64,000 nt of DNA from Variovorax boronicumulans (lineage in GTDB: Bacteria > Pseudomonadota > Gammaproteobacteria > Burkholderiales > Burkholderiaceae_C), in the NCBI RefSeq assembly GCF_030812215.1, contig NZ_JAUSSG010000001.1:930001-994000 (forward strand), written 5' to 3'. How positions within the stretch are numbered: position 1 is the stretch's first letter; every line of letters starts with the position of its first letter. Shown here piece by piece: positions 54,292 through 63,348 of this stretch. Under the pieces are notes generated by a model that saw nothing but the letters and a program-made list of their open reading frames with translations, searched no databases and was not told where the DNA came from. Made by a program: the position numbers and the translations under genes.

Positions 54292-55512
54292 GTGCAACAC
54301 AGGACCACGACGACCGTGCTGCTCGGGGTGGCCCAGACCCTGGCGTGGGCCTCGTCCTACTACCTCCCTGCGGTGCTGGCCGGCGCCATCGGCAAGGACA
54401 TCGGCATTTCCACGTCCACGGTCTTCGGCGCTTTCTCGGTTGCACTGCTCGTTTCCGCCGGCATCGGGCCGTACGCCGGCCGGCTCATCGACCGCCGCGG
54501 CGGGCGTCCGGTGCTCATCGCCAGCAACGTGGCGTTTGCCGCAGGGCTGGCCACGCTGAGCCAGGCCACGCATGCCAGCCATGTGTTCGCCGCCTGGGCG
54601 CTGATGGGCCTGGCCATGGGCAGCGGGCTCTATGAAGCAGCGTTCGCAACCGTGGTGCGCCTGCATGGCCAGGATGCGCGCAGCGCAATCACCGGCATCA
54701 CACTGTTCGCAGGCTTTGCGAGCACCGTGGGTTGGCCGTTGTCGGCCTATCTGGAAAGCACCGTGGGCTGGCGCGGGGCGTGCCTTGCCTGGGCGGCGTT
54801 GCATCTGGTGATCGGTCTTCCACTCAATGTGCTGCTGCCACGCGCCTCTCGCCCCGGCCAGGCGTCGTCGAATGAAGCAACTGCCGCCCGGAAGGACACT
54901 GGCGCTGGACTTGCACCAGCGCAGCAGCGTCGCGCCGCCTTCCTGATGGCCTACGTCTTTGCCGTCACCTGGTTCATCAGCACGGCGATGGCCGCACACC
55001 TTCCGGAGTTGCTGTTGGCCAGCGGCGCCACGCTGGCCGCGGCGGTTGGCATCGCCGCCCTGGTCGGGCCGGCCCAGGTGGTGGGGCGGGTGATCGAGTT
55101 CACTTTTCTAAAGCGCGCGCACCCGCTGCTCTCGGCCCGATTGGCCACGCTCGCTCACCCGCTGGGCGCACTTTGCCTTGGCTTGTCCGGTACTTCGGCC
55201 GCTGCTGTCTTCGCGGTGTTGCACGGCTTGGGAAACGGCATCCTGACCATCGCCATCGGGACGCTTCCGCTGTTGATCTTCGGTGCCGAGGGCTACGGGC
55301 AGCGACAGGGGTTCCTCATGGTGCCGGCGCGCATCGTTCAGGCCGGTGCACCCTTCTTGTTCGGGCTGGCAGTGGAACGATGGGACGACGGGGCCCTGTG
55401 GTTCTCGGCGCTGCTCGGCCTGTCGGCCTTCCTGGCGCTGTGGATCATGGCGATGGACATGGGAAAGAAGGAGCCCGCCGTGCCCCCGGCCTCAGGGGCG
55501 AAGGCGCCGTAG
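54292..55512 (+). CDS. MFS transporter of the ars operon (ArsK-like candidate)
   Basis: A 406-aa major facilitator protein with about 12 transmembrane segments and the loop 2-3 motif GPYAGRLIDRRGGRPVL. It starts at GTG 54292, 16 nt after arsH. An MFS gene at this operon position matches ArsK, described as an exporter of trivalent arsenicals and antimonite, but ArsJ (needs a GAPDH partner, absent here) and unrelated MFS proteins cannot be excluded from sequence alone. Its last 21 nt overlap the 3' end of the convergent araC-type gene. Confidence 0.8.
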   Translation: MQHRTTTTVLLGVAQTLAWASSYYLPAVLAGAIGKDIGISTSTVFGAFSVALLVSAGIGPYAGRLIDRRGGRPVLIASNVAFAAGLATLSQATHASHVFAAWALMGLAMGSGLYEAAFATVVRLHGQDARSAITGITLFAGFASTVGWPLSAYLESTVGWRGACLAWAALHLVIGLPLNVLLPRASRPGQASSNEATAARKDTGAGLAPAQQRRAAFLMAYVFAVTWFISTAMAAHLPELLLASGATLAAAVGIAALVGPAQVVGRVIEFTFLKRAHPLLSARLATLAHPLGALCLGLSGTSAAAVFAVLHGLGNGILTIAIGTLPLLIFGAEGYGQRQGFLMVPARIVQAGAPFLFGLAVERWDDGALWFSALLGLSAFLALWIMAMDMGKKEPAVPPASGAKAP

Positions 55513-56484
55513 CTCCCCCGGCGTGCGCCCCAGGTGCCTTCGGCACTGCCGCACGAAGTGCGAGGCATCGCAGAGCCCGACGCGGCACCCGATCTCCGCG
55601 ACGCTCAACCGGTCGAAGCGTGCATCGGCCAGCATGCGCTGCGCCACCTGCATGCGAAAGCCCGCGAGCGCGGTCGCGAACGTTGTGGCGCCATCGGCCA
55701 GGCACCGGTGCAGGCTGCGCTCCGAAATCCCCAGCTCGCGCGCCACGCCCGCGGCCGTGAGGCCCGGCTCGGCATGGCGCTCGCGGATGGCGTCGAGCAC
55801 GCGCCGGCGAAGGGCTGCGCGACCGCCCTGGTCGGGCGTCACCGACGCCGCGAGCGCCTCCTGCCCGAACGCCAGCGAGAGCAGGCCACCCAATTGGTCG
55901 GTCAGCAGCGCCGGGGTCAGCGGTGGCTTCGCGGCCACCTCGGGTGTCAGCTGCTGCGCGAAGGCACTGAGCACACCGCCCCAGCCGCTGCGCCCATCGA
56001 TGCGGCGCGCCACGAGGTCGCCGGCCTCGGGCAGCCACGACTCGACCCAGGCGGTCGGCAATTCGAGCGAGAGGGTGTCGGCCGATTGCTGCAGGTGAAA
56101 CGCGTAGCAGCGCCGCGAATCGACCAGCACCACGTCGCCGGGCAGCATGCGCGCGGAGCGTTCTTCCTGCACCGCCACCCAGGGCGAATCGGTCTTGCAG
56201 AGCAGGTAGTAATAGTTGTTGCGGCTGTGGGCGATGGCGCGGCGCGTGCGGTAGACGTCCTGCGCGGTGCCGCGCACCCGGTTCACGCCGATGGGGCCGA
56301 GCGGCGCGGATTCGAGCGTGGCGCCGAACGCGCCAGCCTCGGTGCTGGTCACGTCCATTTCGAGAAAGCCTTCGCAGATCGCACCGATCCAGTAGTCCAG
56401 CCGCTGCGGCGGCGGCACGGCATCGGTCGACCAGGCGTGGATGGCGACGGGCGCGGAAACAGCGGCGGTGGCGGCGGGAGTCAT
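55492..56484 (-). CDS. AraC-family transcriptional regulator (AraC/XylS, ligand-binding-like N-domain)
   Basis: A 330-aa regulator. The N-terminal 210 residues resemble an AraC_binding_2-type domain (WVAVQEERSARMLPGDVVLVDSRR). The C-terminal AraC domain (about 230-330) has two helix-turn-helix units: LTAAGVARELGISERSLHR and LSVAEIGCRVGLCDASHFVRQ. ATG 56484 is chosen for family size; the frame continues 33 codons upstream. It is divergent from gnd and convergent with the MFS gene. Target and inducer are unknown; aromatic-acid or short-chain inducers are common in this subfamily. Confidence 0.88.
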   Translation of the reverse strand: MTPAATAAVSAPVAIHAWSTDAVPPPQRLDYWIGAICEGFLEMDVTSTEAGAFGATLESAPLGPIGVNRVRGTAQDVYRTRRAIAHSRNNYYYLLCKTDSPWVAVQEERSARMLPGDVVLVDSRRCYAFHLQQSADTLSLELPTAWVESWLPEAGDLVARRIDGRSGWGGVLSAFAQQLTPEVAAKPPLTPALLTDQLGGLLSLAFGQEALAASVTPDQGGRAALRRRVLDAIRERHAEPGLTAAGVARELGISERSLHRCLADGATTFATALAGFRMQVAQRMLADARFDRLSVAEIGCRVGLCDASHFVRQCRRHLGRTPGELRRLRP

Positions 56485-56623
56485 CCGCCAAACATAGCCA
56501 GCCCGGGCCCGTTTGCCAAGCGGGTATAGACGCCCTCCGACGCTGGGCCGCGGTGGCCCCGGCACAATGACCGCCACATCCAACCGTCATCAACCGCATA
56601 CCAAGGAAGGGCTCCGGGAAAAC

Positions 56624-58045
56624 ATGAGCAAGAAAAGCGATTTCGGACTGATTGGCCTGGCCGTCATGGGCCAGAACCTGGTGCTGAACGTGGAAAGCCG
56701 CGGCTTCCAGGTCAGCGTCTACAACCGCACCGAGGCCACCACCGAAGCGTTCATCGCCGCGAATCCAGGCAAGAAGCTGGTCGGCGCCAAGACGCTCGAA
56801 GAGTTCGTCCAGAGCCTCGCGAAGCCCCGCAAGATCCAGATCATGGTCAAGGCCGGTGCGCCGGTGGACCAGGTGATCGAGCAACTCATTCCGCTGCTGG
56901 AGAACGACGACATCGTCATCGACGGCGGCAACAGCCTCTACACCGACACCGAGCGCCGCGATGCGTACCTCTCGAGCAAGGGCCTGCGCTTCATCGGCGC
57001 GGGCGTCTCGGGCGGCGAGGAAGGCGCGCGCAAGGGCCCGTCGATCATGCCGGGCGGTCCGCTCTCCACCTGGGAGGTGATGAAGCCGATCTTCGAGAGC
57101 ATCGCGGCCAAGGTGGACGGCGAACCCTGCGTCATTCACATCGGCCCGGGCGGCGCCGGCCACTACGTGAAGATGGTGCACAACGGCATCGAGTACGGCG
57201 ACATGCAGCTCATCTGCGAGGCCTACAGCCTGTTCAAGGCCGCCGGCTTCACCACCGACGAGATGGCCGCCATCTTCAACGAGTGGAACGAGGGCGAGCT
57301 GCAGAGCTACCTGATCCAGATCACCGCCAAGGCGCTCGAGCAGAAGGACCCGGAAACGGGCAAGCCGATTGTCGACCTGATCCTGGACAAGGCCGGCCAG
57401 AAGGGCACGGGCCAGTGGACGCTCATCAACGCGGCCGAGAACGCTGTGGTCATCAGCACCATCAACGCCGCCGTCGAGGCGCGCGTGCTGTCCTCGCAGA
57501 AGAAGGCGCGCGTGGTGGCCAGCAAGGTGCTTCAAGGCCCGAAGGTCGAACTCTCCCTGGAGAAGAAGGCGCTGGTGGCCAAGGTGCACGACGCGCTCTA
57601 CGCATCGAAGGTCATCAGCTACACCCAGGGCTTCGACCTCATCAAGACCATGGGCGACAAGAAGGAATGGAAGCTCGACCTGGGCGGCATCGCGTCGATC
57701 TGGCGCGGCGGCTGCATCATCCGCGCGCGCTTCCTGAACCGCATCACCGATGCCTTCCGCACCGACCCCGCGCTGGCCAACCTGATGCTCGATCCGTTCT
57801 TCAAGGACTTGCTCAACCGCACGCAGCAGAACTGGCGCGAAGTGGTGGCGCTGGCGGTGAGCAACGGCATTCCGGTGCCGGCGTTCAGCGCATCGCTCGC
57901 CTACTACGACAGCTATCGCACGGAGCGCCTGCCGGCGAACCTGCTGCAAGCGCAACGCGATTTCTTCGGCGCGCACACCTACGAGCGCACCGACAAGCCC
58001 GAAGGCCAGTTCTTCCACACAGACTGGCCCGAAGTCATCGGCTGA
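56624..58045 (+). CDS. gnd: 6-phosphogluconate dehydrogenase, decarboxylating
   Basis: A 473-aa NADP-dependent enzyme producing ribulose 5-phosphate, CO2 and NADPH in the oxidative pentose phosphate pathway. N-terminal Rossmann motif GLIGLAVMGQNLVLN, dehydrogenase signature VSGGEEGARKGPSIMPGG, catalytic Lys in GHYVKMVHNGIEYGDMQL and the C-terminal GTGQWTLINAAE. Length is typical of the long (E. coli/sheep-type) form. ATG 56624 follows AAGGAAGG at a rather long distance. Downstream GNAT gene starts 4 nt after the stop. Confidence 0.96.
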   Translation: MSKKSDFGLIGLAVMGQNLVLNVESRGFQVSVYNRTEATTEAFIAANPGKKLVGAKTLEEFVQSLAKPRKIQIMVKAGAPVDQVIEQLIPLLENDDIVIDGGNSLYTDTERRDAYLSSKGLRFIGAGVSGGEEGARKGPSIMPGGPLSTWEVMKPIFESIAAKVDGEPCVIHIGPGGAGHYVKMVHNGIEYGDMQLICEAYSLFKAAGFTTDEMAAIFNEWNEGELQSYLIQITAKALEQKDPETGKPIVDLILDKAGQKGTGQWTLINAAENAVVISTINAAVEARVLSSQKKARVVASKVLQGPKVELSLEKKALVAKVHDALYASKVISYTQGFDLIKTMGDKKEWKLDLGGIASIWRGGCIIRARFLNRITDAFRTDPALANLMLDPFFKDLLNRTQQNWREVVALAVSNGIPVPAFSASLAYYDSYRTERLPANLLQAQRDFFGAHTYERTDKPEGQFFHTDWPEVIG

Positions 58046-58049
58046 TGCC

Positions 58050-58604
58050 ATGCCCGCCGTCGGCTACCCCAGTCACCTCATCGAGGACTGGCACCTTGCC
58101 GACGGCACGCCGGTGCGCATCCGCCCGATCCACGCGGACGACCTGGCGATGCACACCGCCTTCGTCGACGGGCTTTCGAAGGAAACCGGCTACCACCGCC
58201 TGCTCTCGCCGCGCAAGCCCCAGCCCGACGAGCTCTGGCGCATGACCCACATCGACTACGAGCGCGAGCTCGCGCTCATCGCGACCACCGTGGTCGATGG
58301 CGCGGAGCAGCAGATGGGCGTGGTGCGCTATGTGCGCGGCGACACGCCCGAGACGGCGCACATCGCCGAATTCGCCGTCGTGATCGGCGATGCCTGGCAG
58401 CACCGCGGCGTCGCCCTAAAGCTCATGCGCAAGCTGATCGACGCGGCGGCCGAGGCCGGCGTGAAGCAGCTGGCGGACATCACGCTCTACGACAACATCG
58501 GCATGCTGGCGCTCGCGCGCAAGCTGGGGTTCAAGGTGCGGCGCGACCCGGGCAACCCGAACGTCACGCAACTGCGGCTGGCGCTGAAGGCCTCGGAGCC
58601 CTGA
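58050..58604 (+). CDS. GNAT-family N-acetyltransferase (Pat/PatZ-domain-like)
   Basis: A 184-aa single GNAT domain. The opening DGTPVRIRPIHADDLAMHTAF resembles the acetyltransferase domain of protein acetyltransferases of the PatZ/Pat group; motif A is VVIGDAWQHRGVALKLMRKL and motif B DITLYDNIGMLALARKLGF. It lacks the CoA-ligase-like domain of full PatZ. It is probably co-transcribed with gnd (4-nt gap). Whether it acetylates proteins or small molecules is open. Confidence 0.86.
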   Translation: MPAVGYPSHLIEDWHLADGTPVRIRPIHADDLAMHTAFVDGLSKETGYHRLLSPRKPQPDELWRMTHIDYERELALIATTVVDGAEQQMGVVRYVRGDTPETAHIAEFAVVIGDAWQHRGVALKLMRKLIDAAAEAGVKQLADITLYDNIGMLALARKLGFKVRRDPGNPNVTQLRLALKASEP

Positions 58605-58650
58605 ACGACCTCCCCAAGGAGCGTTCACCCACGGCGTGCCCAAGTGCGCG

Positions 58651-58731
58651 GGGCATCAGGTGCTCCCCGCAGCGAAATCAAGGGGGAGGCCGAAGGCCGG
58701 AGGACATTCGCGGAGGGGAGCACCCGGTGGC
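58651..58731. repeat. long intergenic hairpin, dispersed-repeat-like
   Basis: GGTGCTCCCC (58659-58668) pairs with GGGGAGCACC (58715-58724), flanked by further imperfect complementarity (GGGCATCA opposite CGGTGGCCC), and a GGCC-GAA-GGCC core near 58687-58697 forms an inner hairpin. The stretch reads like intergenic repeats I associate with Comamonadaceae genomes (recalled, not checked). It separates the gnd-GNAT unit from the RND operon. Confidence 0.5.
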
Positions 58732-58865
58732 CCGTGCAATCGCCCCGAAGTCGCCCCGTCAGCCTTTTGGTAAAGCACCACACCCAAAGAAGCGCCCTCG
58801 GCAAACTTAAATCTACTTCCTTATGATGCAAAACCTTTTTCCGCCGGAAGCAGAGAGCCCTGTCC

Positions 58866-61800
58866 ATGGTCCAGCTCGCGTTGCGTCGCCCGTACACCTT
58901 CATCGTCATGGCGATGCTGATCGTGCTGGCCACGCCTTTTGTCCTGGCGCGCATGGCCACCGACATCTTTCCGGAAATCAACATCCCGGTCGTCAGCGTC
59001 ATCTGGAACTACACGGGCCTTCCGGCCCAGGAGATGGGCCAGCGCATCTCGGGCCAGGTCGAGCGGGGCCTCACGACCACGGTGAGCGACATCGAGCACA
59101 TCGAATCGCAGTCGCTCGCGGGCGTGTCGATCATCAAGGTGTTCTTCCAGCCCACGGCCAACATCGAGATGGCGATCTCGCAGGTGGTGGCCTCGATGCA
59201 GGCACAGGTGCGGCAACTGCCGCCGGGCATCACGCCGCCGCTGGTCATCAAGTATTCGGCCTCGAGCGTGCCGGTGATCCAGCTCGCGCTCTCCAGCCCC
59301 ACGCGCTCTGAAAACTCGCTCTTCGACGCCACCGTCAACCAGCTGCGACCGCAGCTCATCACCGTGCCGGGCGCGGCCATTCCCTTTCCCTACGGCGGCA
59401 AGAACCGCCTGATCTCGGTCGACCTGGACACCCAGGCGATGCAGGCGCGCGGCCTCACGCCGGCGGACGTGGTGAACGCGGTCAACACGCAGAACCTGAT
59501 CCTTCCTTCGGGCACCGCCAAGTTCGGCGCCACCGAATACAGCGTGCGCATGAACGGCTCGCCCGATGCCATCGCGGGCCTGAACGACCTGCCGGTGCGC
59601 ACCGTGAACGGCGCCACCACCTATCTGCGCGACGTGGCCTACGTGCGCGACGGCTTCTCGCCGCAGACCAACATCGTGCGGCAGGACGGCGTGCGCGGCG
59701 TGCTGCTGTCGGTGCTGAAGAACGGCGGCGCCTCCACGCTGGACATCGTGGCGAACATCCGCGCGATGCTTCCCATCGCCACCCAGTCGATGCCGCAGGA
59801 CATCAAGGTCACGCCGCTCTTCGACCAATCGGTGTTCGTGAAGGCGGCCGTCAAGGGCGTGGTGTTCGAGGCCATCCTGGCCGCCGCGCTCACGGCCGCG
59901 ATGGTGCTGCTGTTCCTGGGCAACTGGCGCAGCACGCTCATCATCGGCCTCACGATTCCGCTGTCGATCCTGGCCTCGATCCTGGTGCTGTATTCGCTTG
60001 GCGAAACGCTCAACCTCATGACGCTGGGCGGGCTCGCGCTCTCGGTGGGCATATTGGTGGACCAGGCGATCGTGACCATCGAGAACATCGAGCGCCACCT
60101 GCACATGGGCACGCCGCTGAAGGAGGCCATCGAGGTCGGCGCGGGCGAGATCGGCAGCGCCGCCTTCGTCTCCACGCTGTGCATCTGCATCGTGTTCGTG
60201 CCGATGTTCTTTCTCTCGGGCGTGGCGCGCTTTCTGTTCGTGCCGCTGGCCGAGGCGGTGGTGTTCGCGATGCTGGCCTCCTACCTGCTCTCGCGCACGC
60301 TGGTGCCCACGCTGGTGATGCTGCTCATGGGCGGCGTGCATGCACAGCCGGCCGAAGGCGCCGCACCCCGGAAGCCGAGCGCACTGCAACGCGTCTACCA
60401 GAGCTTCGACCGCCGCTTCGAGCGCGTGCGCCGCGCCTACACGCTGCTGCTGTCGGTGGTGCTGTCCAGGCGCGGCGGCTTCATCGGCCTCTTCCTCGGC
60501 TTCTGTCTTCTTTCCTGTCTGCTCTACCCGGTGCTGGGCCGCGACTTCTTCCCGACCGTGGATGCCGGCCAGATCCGCCTGCACGTGCGTGCCCCCACCG
60601 GCACCCGCATCGAGGAAACCGCGCGCCTCACCGACCGCGTCGAGGTCGCGATCCGCGAGCTGGTGCCGGCCGACCAGCTCGAAACGATCCTGGACAACCT
60701 GGGCATTCCCAACAGCGGCATCAACCTCTCGTACAGCAATGCCGGCACCATCGGCACCTTCGATGCCGAGCTGCTGCTCTCGCTGAAGGACGGCCACCGG
60801 CCCACCGAGGAGTTCGTCACGCTGCTGCGCGCGGAACTCCCCAAGCGCTTTCCGGGCATCGAGTTCTTCTTCCAGCCCGCGGACATCGTCACGCAGATCC
60901 TGAACTTCGGCCTGCCCGCGGCCATCGACGTGCAGTTCAGCGGCGCCGACATGGCGGGCAACGCGGCCCGCGCGGCCGAGCTCACGAAGGCGATCAAGCA
61001 GATTCCCGGCGCGGTCGATGCGCATGTGCACCAGCGCCTGGACGGCCCCAGCCTCAACCTGCAGATGGACCGCACGCGGCTGCAGCAATACGGCCTCACG
61101 GCGGCCAACGTCGGGCAGAACGTGCTGATCGCGCTCTCGGGCAGTTCGCAGACGGCGCCGGCCTTCTGGCTCAACCCCGTGAACGGCGTGGTCTACAGCA
61201 TCGCGGTGCAGACGCCGCAGTACAACATCGACTCGCTCGATTCGCTGCTCAACATCCCGGTGGGCACGGGCGGTGCGGCGGCCGCGAGCGGCGCCTCGCA
61301 GCAACTGCTGGGCAACCTGGTCGATGCGCAGGCGTCGCGCCAGCCGGCCATCCAGTCGCGCTACAACATCGCGCCGGTGATCGACGTCTACGTGAGCGTG
61401 CAGGGCACCGACCTCGCGAGCGTCGCGTCCAAGGTGCAGGTGCTGGTCGACGAGATGCGGCCCAAGCTCTCGCGCGGCAGCCAGGTCACCATCCGCGGCC
61501 AGGTGCAGACGATGCAGTCGTCGTTCATCGGCCTGGGCGTGGGGCTGGTGATGGCGATCGTGCTGGTGTACCTGCTGATCGTGGTCACCTTCCAGTCGTG
61601 GCTCGATGCAGCCATCATCATCACCGCCCTGCCCGCGGCGCTCGCCGGCATCGCATGGATGCTCTTCATCACCGGAACCACGCTGAGCGTGCCCGCGCTC
61701 ACGGGCGCGATCATGACGATGGGGGTGGCCACGGCCAACTCCATCCTGCTGGTGTCGTTCGCGCGCGAGCGGCTGCAGGCCGGCATTCCGCCGCTCTCGG

Positions 61801-62090
61801 CGGCGCTCGAAGGCGGCGCCACCCGCATCCGGCCGGTGCTGATGACGGCGCTGGCCATGATCATCGGCATGATCCCGATGGCGCTCGGCCTGGGCGAAGG
61901 CGCCGAGCAGAACGCGCCGCTGGGCCGCGCGGTCATCGGTGGCCTGCTTTTTGCCACGGTGTCGACATTGTTTTTCGTGCCCGCCGTGTTCGCGGGGGTG
62001 CACAGTCGGCTTGCGCATCGCAAGGCCGTACGCGAAGAAGCCCCCCATTCGGCGCAACCGCCAGCGGGCGCAGCGCCCCAGGAGAACTGA
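58866..62090 (+). CDS. RND-family efflux pump permease subunit
   Basis: A 1074-aa inner-membrane pump of the HAE/AcrB-type RND superfamily with two six-helix bundles and two large periplasmic porter loops. VFLARMATDIFPEI-like opening, TM4 motif GILVDQAIVTIENIERHL and TM10 motif GVATANSILLVSFARERL are visible. Proton-relay positions differ from AcrB: Asp407 is kept (Asp399 here) but Asp408 is Gln400, and the Lys940 position is Ala957; Arg in RIRPVLMT is kept. It is followed by the adaptor and outer-membrane factor genes. The substrate is unknown. Weak ribosome site; no adjacent regulator. Confidence 0.93.
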   Translation: MVQLALRRPYTFIVMAMLIVLATPFVLARMATDIFPEINIPVVSVIWNYTGLPAQEMGQRISGQVERGLTTTVSDIEHIESQSLAGVSIIKVFFQPTANIEMAISQVVASMQAQVRQLPPGITPPLVIKYSASSVPVIQLALSSPTRSENSLFDATVNQLRPQLITVPGAAIPFPYGGKNRLISVDLDTQAMQARGLTPADVVNAVNTQNLILPSGTAKFGATEYSVRMNGSPDAIAGLNDLPVRTVNGATTYLRDVAYVRDGFSPQTNIVRQDGVRGVLLSVLKNGGASTLDIVANIRAMLPIATQSMPQDIKVTPLFDQSVFVKAAVKGVVFEAILAAALTAAMVLLFLGNWRSTLIIGLTIPLSILASILVLYSLGETLNLMTLGGLALSVGILVDQAIVTIENIERHLHMGTPLKEAIEVGAGEIGSAAFVSTLCICIVFVPMFFLSGVARFLFVPLAEAVVFAMLASYLLSRTLVPTLVMLLMGGVHAQPAEGAAPRKPSALQRVYQSFDRRFERVRRAYTLLLSVVLSRRGGFIGLFLGFCLLSCLLYPVLGRDFFPTVDAGQIRLHVRAPTGTRIEETARLTDRVEVAIRELVPADQLETILDNLGIPNSGINLSYSNAGTIGTFDAELLLSLKDGHRPTEEFVTLLRAELPKRFPGIEFFFQPADIVTQILNFGLPAAIDVQFSGADMAGNAARAAELTKAIKQIPGAVDAHVHQRLDGPSLNLQMDRTRLQQYGLTAANVGQNVLIALSGSSQTAPAFWLNPVNGVVYSIAVQTPQYNIDSLDSLLNIPVGTGGAAAASGASQQLLGNLVDAQASRQPAIQSRYNIAPVIDVYVSVQGTDLASVASKVQVLVDEMRPKLSRGSQVTIRGQVQTMQSSFIGLGVGLVMAIVLVYLLIVVTFQSWLDAAIIITALPAALAGIAWMLFITGTTLSVPALTGAIMTMGVATANSILLVSFARERLQAGIPPLSAALEGGATRIRPVLMTALAMIIGMIPMALGLGEGAEQNAPLGRAVIGGLLFATVSTLFFVPAVFAGVHSRLAHRKAVREEAPHSAQPPAGAAPQEN

Positions 62091-62094
62091 TTTC

Positions 62095-63348
62095 ATGACG
62101 GAGCAACGCCACTCGGCATTGGCCATCCACCCCATCGCCGTCGAAGAGGGCGAAGGCGAACTGCTGCGCCGCCGGCAGATCCTGAAGCGCACGCGCTGGC
62201 TCGTCGTGATCGTGCTGGTGCTGCTGGCGCTCGGTGCGGCGCGCACAGTGGTCGTGCGCATCGCGAATGCGCGTGCGCTCGAGGCGGGCACCGCGGAGCG
62301 CGCCAAGCTCTATGTGCAGACCGCCCTTCCGCGCACGCCCACCGCCGGCCAGACGCTGGCGCTGCCCGGCACGCTGCAGGGCTTCGTGCAGTCGCCGATC
62401 TCGGCGCGCGCGAGCGGGTATCTGAAGCGCTGGACCAAGGACATCGGCAGCCGCGTCGAAAAGGGCGAGCTGCTCGCGGAAATCGAAACGCCGGAAATCG
62501 ACCAGCAGCTCTCGCAAGCCGTTGCCGCGCGCGCGCAGGCCGCTTCGGGCCTCGCGCTCGCGCAAAGCACGGCCGAGCGTTGGGAAAACCTGCGCAAGAA
62601 GGACGTGGTCTCGCAGCAGGACCTGGACGAGCGCCGCAGCGCCGTCGCGCAGGCCACCTCGAACGTGGCCGCCGCCGATGCCAACGTGCAGCGCCTGAAG
62701 CAGACCGAAGGCTTCAAGCGCGTCGTTGCGCCGTTCGCGGGCGTCATCACGCGCCGCAATGTCGACGTGGGCGACCTGATCGATGCGGGTGCGGGCGGCG
62801 GCGCCGGGCGCGCGCTCTTCATGCTGGCGCAGACCGATCCGCTGCGCGTGTACATCAACGTGCCGCAGGCCTATGCGCAGCTCGTGAAGGCCGGCCAGCC
62901 GGTGGTGGTGACGCAGGCCGAGCTGCGCGGCCAGACCTTCAAGGGCGAAGTGGCCCGCACCTCGGGCGCCATCGATGCGACCACGCGGATGATGCAGGTC
63001 GAGGTGTCGCTGCCCAACCGCGACGGCGCACTGCTGCCGGGCGCCTATGTGCAGGTGTCGCTGCCCCTGGCCGCGGCCCGCACGATCACGGTGCCGGCCA
63101 ATGCGCTGCTGTTCCGCGCCGAAGGCACGCGCGTCGCGGTGGTCGATGCGCAAGGACGCATCGGCCTGCGGCCAGTGACGCTGGGCCGCAACTACGGCGA
63201 GAACGTCGAGGTGATCGATGGCCTCGGCAACAACGACCGCATGGTGCTCAACCCTTCCGACTCGCTGGCCGAAGGCGACGTGGTGACGGTGGCGCCAGAG
63301 GAACCCGCGCCCGCGGCGAAGGCGGCCGCGAAGAAGGAACCGGCGTGA
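62095..63348 (+). CDS. RND efflux periplasmic adaptor (membrane fusion protein)
   Basis: A 417-aa HlyD/AcrA-type adaptor anchored by an N-terminal transmembrane helix (about 33-52) rather than a lipid. Lipoyl domain with SARASGYLKRWTKDIGSRVEKG, an alpha-hairpin (about 140-200, ending in LDERRSAVAQATSNVAAADA), beta-barrel with FAGVITRRNVDVGDLIDAG and the membrane-proximal domain. An Ala/Lys-rich tail follows. ATG 62095 lies 4 nt after the pump stop. Its stop overlaps the outer-membrane factor's GTG (GTGA). Confidence 0.93.
   Translation: MTEQRHSALAIHPIAVEEGEGELLRRRQILKRTRWLVVIVLVLLALGAARTVVVRIANARALEAGTAERAKLYVQTALPRTPTAGQTLALPGTLQGFVQSPISARASGYLKRWTKDIGSRVEKGELLAEIETPEIDQQLSQAVAARAQAASGLALAQSTAERWENLRKKDVVSQQDLDERRSAVAQATSNVAAADANVQRLKQTEGFKRVVAPFAGVITRRNVDVGDLIDAGAGGGAGRALFMLAQTDPLRVYINVPQAYAQLVKAGQPVVVTQAELRGQTFKGEVARTSGAIDATTRMMQVEVSLPNRDGALLPGAYVQVSLPLAAARTITVPANALLFRAEGTRVAVVDAQGRIGLRPVTLGRNYGENVEVIDGLGNNDRMVLNPSDSLAEGDVVTVAPEEPAPAAKAAAKKEPA

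Noticed and set aside
58821..62306. 1161-codon open frame antisense to the RND pump gene
   Set aside because: Composition is dominated by Arg, His, Gly and Ala without any fold; it exists only because stop codons are rare opposite high-GC3 coding DNA.
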